Of a stretch of 64,000 nucleotides of DNA, positions 9,827 through 19,030 are shown in pieces. Under the pieces are notes generated by a model. That model was given only the letters and a program-made list of their open reading frames with translations, searched no databases and had not been told where the DNA came from. Positions within the stretch are counted from its first letter, which is position 1; each line of letters starts with the position of its first letter. The DNA comes from Argyresthia goedartella. Its lineage: Eukaryota; Arthropoda; Insecta; Lepidoptera; Argyresthiidae. Location: positions 28,688,001 through 28,752,000 of the forward strand of contig OX463813.1 of the NCBI GenBank assembly GCA_949825045.1, given 5' to 3'. Made by a program: the position numbers and the translations under genes.

Positions 9827-10074
9827 GTCACCGTAACATTGTCAAAACGGTTAGTTTATAAACTAAGCCTAAGTCTTCATCTATGCTACCGCAGTGTTTG
9901 CCCTGGAATTTCGTTTGCAATTCAAGTTTAAACCACATTTTAAAGTTTTTATTATGAACTAACATGTCATGTCGTATGAAGTACGGTACAGTTTACAATT
10001 TATCGATAGTTTGTAAACTACGAGAAAAACAACGTTAGATTATAAACTAACGGTTTTGACAATCTTACGGTGAC
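9827..10074. mobile_element. MITE with about 45-bp terminal inverted repeats
   Basis: The left end 'gtcaccgtaacattgtcaaa' followed by acggttagtttataaactaa is mirrored at the right end (about 10030-10074) with few mismatches; the outer ten bases 'gtcaccgtaa' match perfectly. Both ends abut 'atatat', a possible target duplication. The 248-bp element has no coding capacity. The superfamily is not assigned. Confidence 0.65.
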
Positions 10075-10980
10075 ATATATTTTATGCTGCGGTGAAATTG
10101 CCGATCTACTTAATTTTATCGTCATCATCATCATCAGGGAACCCACTGTTGAATATAGGTCTCTTCATGTTCACGTCATTCAACTCGGTCATGTGCAACA
10201 CACGAAGCAAAAACATAAAAAAACAAGCCTTGTACTGGGATCCACTTTAATTTTGATAATTGCGTGAAATTCGTTATTTTTTGCAATATTAGCAACAGAA
10301 ATACGTGTTCTGTGAAAATTACAACTCTGACGGACAGGTCAGGCGCCAACAGTAGCTAGATTCTGAATAAAACTGAAAGGTAGGTAGGTGTTCAAACCAT
10401 GAAACGCATAAGGTCATAGGGATGTCTTTAAGTTGTACTTAACCTGGTCAGTAATTGTGTATTCGGCCATTACGAATAGTGTCGTAGTAACAGCCCTGGG
10501 ACTGCGGTCGGTGGGATCCTCGTAAATTACTAACTTAATTACTTCAGACTTGGTGCAAGTTGACAGGACTCCAGGAGACCGACATTTAACCGACGGTTTA
10601 GAAGATGGATCAGCCTCCTTGTGCGGTAAGTCTTGCCCACAGCCAAATCGACGCAGTAAGTGTCAATTTGAATTAATATACTACACGGTAAACTTAACTC
10701 GGCACCTCGCTCTGATGACGTCATAGCTTCCGGTCACTGTCCTTCAGAAGCGTTGAGAGCGAGACAGGGAGGAGACATGCCCATCGGCTCGTTTCATAAA
10801 CCCACACTCGTATTTTAATGCATTTAATTATGAAACAGTCACATTAACTACTACAATGAAATCGCTATAAGGTTAACTGTATACCACATACTATTCGGTG
10901 CTTGAGGCCAGCCGTTCGACGGAACACCTCTGTCGGACAATTACTGAGTTGGTTTAGTAAGACACAAATACCTACAAACA
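10075..10980. other. No recognised gene
   Basis: No motif-bearing reading frame or RNA. A short (cat)n tract lies at about 10119-10136. Confidence 0.4.
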
Positions 10981-10984
10981 AATA

Positions 10985-11640
10985 TGTATATATTCTTCGC
11001 GCCTTTTTACTCTACTTCAACAAAGCGGAAAAGAGGAAGGTTATATGTTTGACCTATATGTATGAGGAAGGTTATTGTGTTTGACCTGTATGTATGAGGA
11101 AGGTTATGTGTTTGACCTGTATGTATGAGGAAGGTTATGTGTTTGACCTGTATGTATGAGGAAGGTTATGTGTTTGACCTGTATGTATGAGGAAGGTTAT
11201 GTGTTTGTCCTGTATGTATGAGGAAGGTTATGTGTTTGACCTGTATGTATGAGGAAGGTTATGTGTTTGACCTGTGTGTATGAGGAAGGTTATGTGTTTG
11301 ACCTGTATGTATGAGGAAGGTTATGTGTTTGTCCTGTATGTATGAGGAAGGTTATGTGTTTGACCTGTGTGTATGAGGAAGGTTAAGTGTTTGACCTGTA
11401 TGTATGAGGAAGGTTATGTGTTTGACCTGTATGTATGAGGAAGGTTATGTGTTTGACCTGTATGTATTAGGAAGGTTATGTGTTTGACATGTAGTATATA
11501 TGAATGAATCTCTGTTACTGTGTCCTCTCGTAACTACTCAAGGGCCCGACTGATTTTAATAAATGAAACGTTATAAGATTCTTCGTGATGGAGCGAGTGT
11601 CATTGGATACTGGGAAAGAAACGATTAAAAATGACATTTA
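10985..11640 (+). repeat. Dispersed repeat R4 split by a minisatellite
   Basis: The left flank ('caaagcggaaaagaggaagg') and right flank ('actgtgtcctctcgtaac', 'gactgattttaataaatgaa', 'gcgagtgtcattgg') match successive parts of the repeat also seen at 25880-26050 and 60945-61340. The 31-bp array sits between them, so the array arose inside this copy. Confidence 0.6.
11033..11492 (+). repeat. 31-bp minisatellite, about 15 copies
   Basis: Tandem units 'gaggaaggttatgtgtttga' + 'cctgtatgtat' run head to tail with a 31-bp period; one early unit has a 1-nt insertion and several carry single-base variants (gtcctg, gtgtgtat). Units abut directly with no spacers. Not coding. Confidence 0.9.
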
Positions 11641-12226
11641 GTCTTATTTGCTTGTTTGTTGTATGTGTGTCTGTGTGTAACTTATACGTGTTTTGTGACT
11701 TGTAATTTCAAGTTCGAATCCCGACAGGAGAGGAAGGAATAGGGTTTGAAGTCTGATTTTTTAGGTGTTTGAACTTAATAGAATCTAACAGTTAGATTAT
11801 GCAATGGCAGTGTACAAATTGAATGTTCCGCCCGTTTACGAGCCAAAACACACTACTCGTAATTCTCATGTTAAAGTTTCATCAACTGACCGAGCGACCG
11901 AAGCTTCTCCGTTTCAGGATTGGGCAAAAATGATCTCGTATGTCCGGATGGTATGTGTAAGCAGGTTCGATAGTTAAATAGTTTTTTTTTTTCGATTCAG
12001 TTTTTGGAAATTTTATTAACAAGTAGAATCATTACAAAAACTTATTTGTTTACCGACTGCATTTTTTTTTCAATACCACATACAAACTTATGGATGCATT
12101 ACATGGAGTATTAAAGTAGCCGCAGCAATAACGTTGAAACCACTTTTTTCAGTCTAACACCAAACCTATTGACTTTTTAACAAAATTAAATAACCTATGT
12201 CACTCAAGAATAACAGCATCATACAG
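11641..12226. other. No recognised gene
   Basis: AT-rich sequence. A stretch near 12071-12110 ('caataccacatacaaactta') matches the middle of repeat R3, so a decayed R3 fragment may be present. Nothing else is recognised. Confidence 0.4.
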
Positions 12227-12488
12227 ACACTGTCGTGTGAAGATACGAACCTAACCAGAACCTAACAGAAAACAACCAGAATAAAATTTAGAAATGACAA
12301 TTTATTTGGGTTATTTACAATGAATAATTTAAAAAAAAATGAGAGGAAGATGAAGATGAATGAGGTGAAACAGGTTTTATAAAATACAGATGTCTGGATA
12401 GAAAGAAGGAAGCGGAGAACACGAAGAGAAGTAGGCCAGTGGGGTGATGACCAGGTTGCGGGCGTATTTGTAGTTGTAGATGTTGTTG

Positions 12489-12732
12489 AAATCGTCGTTG
12501 TAGGATCGGTAACGGCGTACTTGTAGCTACGGCTCGCTGGATCCCGTTGTAGAAATCGTCGTTGTAGGAACGGTAGCGGCGTACTTGTAGCTACGGCTCG
12601 CTGGATCCCGTTGTAGAAATCGTCGTTGTAGGAACGGTAGCGGCGTAGGCACGGCTCGCAGAATCCCGTTGTAGAAATCTTCGTTGTAGGAACGGTAGCG
12701 GCGTAGGCACGGCTCGCAGAATCCCGTTGTAG
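12489..12732 (-). repeat. Tandem repeat in the R region of the LTR
   Basis: Four direct units beginning 'aaatcgtcgttgtagg' and ending 'cccgttgtag': two of 64 bp and two of 58 bp that lack 'acttgtagct'. The same array is in the right LTR at 14789-15032. It lies downstream of the inferred TATA box, so it would be transcribed. Confidence 0.8.
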
Positions 12733-12775
12733 ATGGAGTATTTGAAGATTTGAAGGAGTTTGAAGGCTTCGCAGG

Positions 12776-12801
12776 ATCCCGGGGTAGTGCGACCCCGGGA
12801 T
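12776..12801 (-). repeat. GC-rich hairpin in LTR leader
   Basis: Perfect 10-bp stem 'atcccggggt'/'accccgggat' with a 6-nt loop, about 45 nt downstream of the inferred transcription start. It is repeated at 15076-15101. A role in leader RNA structure is inference. Confidence 0.75.
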
Positions 12802-12871
12802 AAGGCCTTTAACTGGTACTTCCAGTTCAGAAGCTGACGTGAGACTGTCCAGAATTGAAGAAATGTTCCGC

Positions 12872-12878
12872 TTTTATA
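12872..12878 (-). promoter_or_regulatory. TATA box of the LTR
   Basis: TATAAAA on the minus strand in the context GGGTATAAAAGCGG, with ACAGTC about 26 nt downstream. It agrees with the orientation given by the PBS and purine tract. The same sequence occurs in the other LTR near 15172-15178. Confidence 0.6.
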
Positions 12879-13032
12879 CCCTTTTTGGAGAGTTCTAAAA
12901 ATTATTTAAATTAAACGTAATTTTTGTGAGTGGCCAAGAGAGAAAGAGTATTTTTGTAAAAGTATTGACGCAAACATATCAGACCGCCAACTAGTTTGAA
13001 TGGGCATTGCCATGACAACCAGATAAACAAAG

Positions 13033-13435
13033 ATGTCAACAAACGTCAAAGTTTCTTTTCAGGCTCGTAATTCGGTATCAAACAGAAAACCATGCAGCAA
13101 ATTACATAACCGCGAAAGGAAAAAGGATAGCGCACCAGCGCGCACGAAGCCCGAGATTGCAGAGTTTCGGAGAAAGCCAAATACAAGGTCACCAAAGGTA
13201 AGCCGCTTCGTTATCGATTTAGAAATGTTGATAGCATGAAAATGCAGAACGAAAATGATTTGTCAACATGTTCTTATGGTTTAAAACGTTACAGGGTCCT
13301 ATGGAAATAAAGGTGAAGACAAATAATAAGCTGCACAGCTCACCAAATATCCAGCGTAATAGAGCAAGCACCCTGAAGGACAAACAAAAAGGACTGATGG
13401 TGGAGCTGGAGCTAAGGGATAGGAAGCAAGAATAG
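13033..13435 (+). CDS. Possible two-exon frame antisense to LTR U3
   Basis: A candidate gene on the strand opposite the retrotransposon. Exon 1 (13033-13197, 55 codons) begins MSTNVKV and ends at a consensus donor AAG|GTAAGC. A 97-bp intron ends TTACAG|G, and exon 2 (13295-13435, 46 codons plus TAG) continues in phase, giving about 101 residues rich in Lys and Arg. A second strong acceptor, TTTCTTTTCAG, lies at 13052-13062 inside exon 1, so the true exon may start at 13063 and the ATG may be incidental. No domain is recognised. The right LTR has the same splice sites and frame, but its start codon is ACG (15333). It may be a captured host exon pair, an antisense element gene, or chance. Confidence 0.35.
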
Positions 13436-13458
13436 CATGTAAGTAGCATAACACTACA

Positions 13459-14528
13459 TTTTCCCCCCGACCCTGGAAAAATTTTTGACTCAGCAAAAAT
13501 TTTGATATGTACAAAAATAAACCAGAAAAACACAGCTTTGCAGAAACAGACATCACCAGGCAGAATCAGATATACCATCTCTTACATTCATCATATTCAT
13601 TTAGGTAAGGGTGGAGTTCACATTCAATGACTACCACTCTAAAAGTGTGTTTTCAAAACGACATTCAGGCTTACTTAAGGAGTTGTCATCCGCTCCTGCG
13701 TGGAAAAAAAAATTAAGTAGAGGTAAAGAGAAACAAATTAATCCTAAGGTAGCTTTAGTCGCTTTGCCTTAAGATTAAAGACGGCCAGAGCGGTAGAGCT
13801 CGAAGCCAGAGATCAGCCAAATCGCCAACGAGATGTGTCTGAAATGAAGAATATACATATATACAACAAAGCGGTAGAGCTCGAAGCCAGAGATCAGCCA
13901 CATCACCAACGAGATGTGTCTGAAATGAAGAATATACATATATACAAATTAACAGTTAGAAGTTAAGAAAATTTATGCTACTTACATGCAAAAATTTTAT
14001 AGATTAGATAGAGAAAGATTCGTATCACCTCCAGGACAGAAGTTTGAGATACAAGAGGAGGTTCATGACAGTCGGATCAGCAGGAAGGTCAAGTGATGGA
14101 GAGTCATTTGCAGTTGAAGGCGGAGTCATTGTTATAGTTAAGTGTAGAGTCAAGTGTTATAGAAATGAAGTGAAGTGAAGTGAAGTAATGTAAATTAAAT
14201 GTAGGCCTAAATATAATCCAGATGAGTTGAAAAACTAGATGAAGTTTTGTTTTAGAATTTGGAAAATATTTAGGCAAGTGTTATAGTTAAGAGTCAAGTG
14301 TTATAGAAGTGAAGTGAAGTGAAGTGAAGTGAAGTAAGTTAAATGTAGGCCTAAATATAATCCAGATGAGTTGAAAAACTAGATGAAGTTTTGTTTTAGA
14401 ATTTAGAAAATGTGAAAAGGATGAATAGATAAAGATTTAAGAGTGAAAGAGAAAGCAAATCAAAGGAAAAAAGACAAGGCGCAGAAAAGGTGAAGAGTGG
14501 AGAATAACTTTTACATTGGGCGCCAAAA
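13459..14528 (-). other. Non-coding interior of the LTR element
   Basis: About 1.07 kb with no retroviral-type reading frame. It contains a 76-bp direct duplication (about 13790-13866 and 13868-13945, 'gcggtagagctcgaagccag') and a larger duplication of about 125 bp (about 14150-14278 and 14281-14405) that includes 'gaagtgaagtgaagtgaagt' runs. The purine tract sits at the left edge and the primer-binding site at the right. Confidence 0.8.
14508..14525 (-). promoter_or_regulatory. Primer-binding site of the LTR element
   Basis: The minus strand reads TGGCGCCCAATGTAAAAG, three bases inside the end of the 5' LTR. A TGG start complementary to a tRNA CCA end is standard for LTR retroelements; I cannot name the tRNA from memory. 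Confidence 0.7.
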
Positions 14529-15758
14529 TGTCGTGTGAGGATACGAACCTAACCAGAACCTAACAGAAAACAACTAGAATAAAATTTAGAAATGACAATT
14601 TATTTGGGTTATTTACAATGAATTAATTTTAAAAAAAAATGAGAGGAAGATGAAGATGAATGAGGTGAAACAGGTTTTATAAAATACAGATTTCTGGATA
14701 GAAAGAAGGAAGCGGAGAACACGAAGAGAAGTAGACCAGTGGGGTGATGACCAGGTTGCGAGCGTATTTGTAGTTGTAGATGTTGTTGAAATCGTCGTTG
14801 TAGGACCGGTAACGGCGTACTTGTAGCTACGGCTCGCTGGATCCCGTTGTAGAAATCGTCGTTGTAGGAACGGTAGCGGCGTACTTGTAGCTACGGCTCG
14901 CTGGATCCCGTTGTAGAAATCGTCGTTGTAGGAACGGTAGCGGCGTAGGCACGGCTCGCAGAATCCCGTTGTAGAAATCTTCGTTGTAGGAACGGTAGCG
15001 GAGTAGGCACGGCTCGCAGAATCCCGTTGTAGATGGAGTATTTGAAGATTTGAAGGAGTTTGAAGGCTTCGCAGGATCCCGGGGTAGTGCGACCCCGGGA
15101 TAAGGCCTTTAACTGGTACTTCCAGTTCAGAAGCTGACGTGAGACTGTCCAGAATTGAAGAAATGTTCCGCTTTTATACCCTTTTTGGAGAGTTCTAAAA
15201 ATTATTTAAATTAAACGTAATTTTTGTGAGTGGCCAAGAGAGAAAGAGTATTTTTGTAAAAGTATTGACGCAAACATATCAGACCGCCAACTAGTTTGAA
15301 TGGGCATTGCCATGACAACCAGATAAACAAAGACGTCAACAAACGTCAAAGTTTCTTTTCAGGCTCGTAATTCGGTATCAAACAGAAAACCATGCAGCAA
15401 ATTACATAACCGCGAAAGGAAAAAGGATAGCGCACCAGCGCGCACGAAGCCCGAGATTGCAGAGTTTCGGAGAAAGCCAAATACAAGGTCACCAAAGGTA
15501 AGCCGCTTCGTTATCGATTTAGAAATGTTGATAGCATGAAAATGCAGAACGAAAATGATTTGTCAACATGTTCTTATGGTTTAAAACGTTACAGGGTCCT
15601 ATGGAAATAAAGGTGAAGACAAATAATAAGCTGCACAGCTCACCAAATATCCAGCGTAATAGAGCAAGCACCCTGAAGGACAAACAAAAAGGACTGATGG
15701 TGGAGCTGGAGCTAAGGGATAGGAAGCAAGAATAGCATGTAAGTAGCATAACACTACA
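14529..15758 (-). repeat. 5' LTR (right copy)
   Basis: Nearly identical to the left LTR. Differences seen by eye include gtgagg/gtgaag near the left edge, a 2-nt longer 'gaattaatttt' tract, and ACG instead of ATG at 15333, which removes the start codon of the antisense frame. It carries its own copy of the tandem repeat, hairpin and TATA box. Confidence 0.85.
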
Positions 15759-15804
15759 ACACCTATTTGAATAAAACACTAACAAAAGCATTTATACAAA
15801 TACA

Positions 15805-15950
15805 GGCATACCTGTGTTGTGGGAACCAGAAACAGTGACGTCACACACACATATGATCATTTTCCTTCCTTCCAATCGACTCGAACCCGGGACTTCTCGC
15901 TGGTGACGCAGAATCTCGAACCGCAAAGCCACAGAGGTCGTTCGTCGTCG
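15805..15950 (-). mobile_element. tRNA-headed SINE, family S1
   Basis: Reverse-orientation copy of the SINE seen at 23280, 33645, 38501, 50193 and 25675. On the minus strand it begins 'gacgacctctgtggctttgc', has a B-box in 'cccgggttcgagtc', then the S1 body with 'tgacgtcactgtttctggtt'. Confidence 0.65.
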
Positions 15951-16172
15951 TCAAGATATCGCTCTATCTTATATCCTAATTAGAGTATACGGAAGGTTTG
16001 CGGAGAAAGCCTTAAGCCTTGTCTCAGAATAATTAGTACCGGAAGCGGCTTCCAAATTAAAATATACAGTTTATTGTATTTTTTTTACCTACGAAGCAAG
16101 TAAAGCAAAGCATAATTACTTAAACATCGCATCAAGCCTTTTCCCGTTCGTTCGGCCAGATTAATCATATAC

Positions 16173-16323
16173 ACAGGTTGACATTGAATTAGCTGACATT
16201 TTTAGTTTAGTTTATACGTTTCTTGTGGAAAGTTGCTTATAATTATGTGTGATAGTACACATAACTATGAACAACTTTCCACAATTCCCCAAATTATGGT
16301 CAGCTAATTCAATGTCACACTGT
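16173..16323. mobile_element. Foldback MITE, 151 bp
   Basis: The outer arms 'gacattgaattagctgac' (16180-16197) and its exact complement (16299-16316) enclose a second nested inverted pair, 'tgtggaaagttg..tatgtgt' against 'acacataactatgaacaact..ccaca', separated by about 5 nt. Nearly the whole element can fold into one hairpin. No coding sequence. Confidence 0.7.
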
Positions 16324-16423
16324 TTATATTTTAATGTTTGTTACCTTGAAACTGGTATTATTCATCAACGGATTTCAACAATTGCATTTTAATTGCAAAG
16401 GGTGACCTCTCCGTTTGTAGTCT

Positions 16424-16820
16424 TTTTAGGGTTTCGTACCCGAAGGGTTCCAAACGGGACCCTATTACTAAGACTTCGCTGTCCGTCCGTCCGTCTGTCA
16501 CCAGGCTGTATCTCAAGAACCTAGCTAGCTAGAGAGTTGAAATTTTCATAGATTATGTATTTCTGTTGCCGCTATAACAACAAATACTAAAAAACAGGAT
16601 AAAATAAATATTTAAGGGGGCTCCCATACAACAATACCACATACAAACTTATGGATGCACCTGGTTACGTACATGGAGTGTGAAAGTAACCGCACCAATA
16701 ACTTTGTAAACAATATTTTGCTGTGTAAAATCCAAACTATTCACTCCACACCATCGCTTCCATTGAACGGTGGTACGGAACCCTTCGTGCGCGATTTAGA
16801 CTCGCACTTGACTGTTTTTT
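16424..16820 (+). repeat. Dispersed repeat R3, near full copy
   Basis: About 390-bp non-coding repeat starting 'tttttagggtttcgtacccg' and ending 'gactcgcacttgactgtttt'. Closely similar to 32592-32990 and, inverted, 61681-62077. Partial copies lie at 17494, 20590, 36060 and 38665. The two ends have no long mutual complementarity, so I call it only a dispersed repeat. Confidence 0.7.
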
Positions 16821-17195
16821 TTTGTAAATTTGATATCGGTCCAGTAAGTAATATAGTTTCTAATAAAAAAAAATTGAATTATGATGTCATCAAGTATACG
16901 CAATTGCGTTTTTTTTAAGTTTATACGTCGGTTATAAAGGAGTTCACAATTTGGTTGCATTTTTAATTTTTAATGTTGGCTACCGCAAAACTATTATTCT
17001 AAACCGATTTGAAATTATATTTTTTTTTGTTTTAAAAAGTAGACCTCCAGTTTGATTAAAAAAGTGCATTGAGCACTTTGGGTTTCAAATTAAAATATCT
17101 CATATAATAATATCATCCACATAATCGAAATCGTGCATTTTTGCCTTCGTGTGACTTTTTAGACGTATTTACAGTAATTGTCATGAGCACCTTAC

Positions 17196-17350
17196 TGAAA
17201 TGAAATGAAATGAAAAATTTATTTATTTTTTTCCAAGAACACAATACATATTTAATATAAGTAATCATGCAGTCTAAGATGCAGTGGGAGACAGGAGTCC
17301 AAAATAGGTAAAACCCCGTGCCATGGATCCCCTGGCCTCCACCTCTCAAG
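17196..17350 (-). mobile_element. LINE 3' UTR fragment
   Basis: On the minus strand it runs from a GC-moderate 3' UTR into AATAAATAAA and a (TTTCA)n tail (plus strand 'gaaatgaaatgaaatg' at 17199-17214). Such pentameric tails are typical of truncated LINE copies. No coding part remains. Confidence 0.45.
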
Positions 17351-17493
17351 ATACAGAGTTTTTTTTTTTTACTACATTACTTAAGCTGTAATAAGTGCTG
17401 TATAATCATACATTTGATTATCAGAAGACAGATCGTGTATTTAGATGACATTCAAATCCCGACCTGAGAGAAAGAAATAGGGCTTCAAGTAAT

Positions 17494-17690
17494 GTTTAGG
17501 GTTCTGTACCCGAAGGGTGTCGAACGGGACCCTATTACTAAGCCTCCGCTGCCCATGTGTCCGTCTATCAGCTGGCTGTATCTCATAAACCCTAAAATAA
17601 AGAGCGTAGAAGAAATTTTCACCGAATTTTATTTTTGTTGCCGGTACAGAAACAAATAATGAACTTCACGAGATTTTATTTTTTTTTAGA
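17494..17690 (+). repeat. Repeat R3, partial copy
   Basis: 'tagggttctgtacccgaagg', 'gggaccctattactaag' and 'ggctgtatctca' match the 5' half of R3. The 3' half is missing. Confidence 0.6.
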
Positions 17691-18137
17691 TTTTTTTCAT
17701 AGATTTATTTTAATTTTAATATTAACATAAGCTATTAGTTTTTACCAAGTACCCAATATTATGCTGGTCGTAACGTGCGGTTTTGGACGCAGTAAAGAGG
17801 GTTTATGATACGTGTGTAGATAAAAAACCTAATATCATTTATTATAATTGGTTGGTAATTAATCCTATAATGACAAATAACTAAGCACAAAACTCAATAG
17901 CTGGATCTTTTCCGATACGATCGGGAGAGTCCAGTTCGCCGATAAACAAATAAAACAAAATAGATAAGAAAAGTCCGCTCCCAACTACATCTTCTGTAAT
18001 TCTGACGTGTCATGAACGTATAGTGATGCAGCGGTTTCTCCCAATTTTCCGGCCAAAGACGGGGTAAGACGACAAAATGCGATACGCGTCATCTTTTGCT
18101 GCGTATTTTACTACGGTGACTGTTCTACCGTTTACAG

Positions 18138-19030
18138 TGTAAAAATCGGCGTCCCACAAGGCTGTCTATTTCAGGCCGTTTCTTATTCATGGTATATATA
18201 GGTATTAACTATCTGCCTTTCATCGTGGAATAATTGTCTGACATAGTGTTGTTTGCTGATGATACTTTACTGGTCTTCAAAATGGAAAGACAAGACTTTG
18301 ATGATGTTAATAATGTATTGTCTTTAACCTTAAATTGGTTAACCGTTAATAATTTGTTGATCAACACTGGTAAAACAAGTTCTTACTTCCAAATGTCTGG
18401 CAAGTTGAAACCAGTTTAGTGTTAGACAGCACCACGTAAGAATTAGTAAATGATGCGAAGTTTCTTGGAATAACCAAATAATAATTGATAGGAAATTGCA
18501 GTGGGGACCCCATATAAATAAATAAGCTGTTATATTAAGTTCTGCAGCTACGCTATGCTAAAATCAGACGAAACACGGATGTGGCTACAGCTAGAGCAGT
18601 CTATATTAGTTACTTTCATAGTTTCATGTCCTAAAAACACACTGACTCCCTAAGAGTTTTTTTTAAAGAAATGGATATTCTAACAGCAAGTCAACCTATT
18701 TTCAGAAACATAATTTCCAAAATTACCGATATCTGTAACGTTAACCTAAGGAAGAATCACATATCAGTTGCACCCTAGTTTAAACTCGCGAAAGTTAGAA
18801 ATTATTTCAATGGGATCCACTGGAGATTTTGAAATTACCATTTGAACAAATTTAAAAACCTTGTAAAAGCCACTTACTTTATCTAAAAGCGATATTACAA
18901 AACTCAATATAGAACTCGCCTTATGCATTTGTAATTATTTATTCTTGCATATTATTTATAATAATTAATATTTATACAAGAGATATATAAAAGAGACCTA
19001 ATAATCAATCTGTAGGAGTTTCTTCAGGCA
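18138..19030 (+). pseudogene. Decayed LINE copy (family A)
   Basis: A badly eroded copy of the reverse transcriptase region found intact-looking at 59546-60640. Matching landmarks in order are the GVPQG block ('ggcgtcccacaagg'), LFADDTLLVFK at about 18242-18280, LTLNWLTVNNLLI, 'tttcttggaataacc', 'cagtggggacccca', and the C-terminal 'gagattttgaaatt' block. Frameshifts and stops interrupt it throughout and no complete polymerase domain survives. The 3' UTR ends near 'tctgtaggagtttctt'. It gives the oldest age class of the family in this window. Confidence 0.8.

Larger units (their letters stand above)
12231..13458 (-). repeat. 3' LTR (left copy)
   Basis: In element orientation, U3 runs from 13458 to about 12848. 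A TATA box TATAAAA lies at 12878-12872 with an initiator-like ACAGTC near 12846. R carries a tandem repeat and hairpin. AAATAAA at 12307-12301 is a candidate polyadenylation signal, leaving a short U5. The opposite strand of U3 holds a possible two-exon frame (13033-13435). Confidence 0.85.
12231..15758 (-). mobile_element. Non-autonomous LTR retrotransposon
   Basis: Two direct LTRs (12231-13458 and 14529-15758, 1228 and 1230 bp) flank a 1,070-bp interior. The element is bounded by the 4-bp target duplication ACAC at 12227-12230 and 15759-15762. On the minus strand the order is 5' LTR, then 'TGGCGCCCAATGTAAAAG' as primer-binding site (14525-14508), interior, purine tract GGGTCGGGGGGAAAA (13473-13459), 3' LTR. 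LTRs start TG and end CA. The interior has no gag, protease, reverse transcriptase or integrase, so it must have moved in trans. LTRs differ by at least eight substitutions and a 2-nt indel, indicating fairly recent insertion. The Ty3/Gypsy-like label rests on PBS style and 4-bp TSD. Confidence 0.9.

Noticed and set aside
11033..11492. CRISPR-like array of short repeats
   Set aside because: Units abut with no unique spacers, the surroundings are clearly eukaryotic, and the array derives from a dispersed repeat. It is a minisatellite.
13219..13578. Minus-strand 119-codon frame (and its 90-codon counterpart at 15519-15791) in the LTRs
   Set aside because: It crosses U3 and the purine tract, lacks motifs, and opposes the better supported spliced frame. 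Kept as chance.
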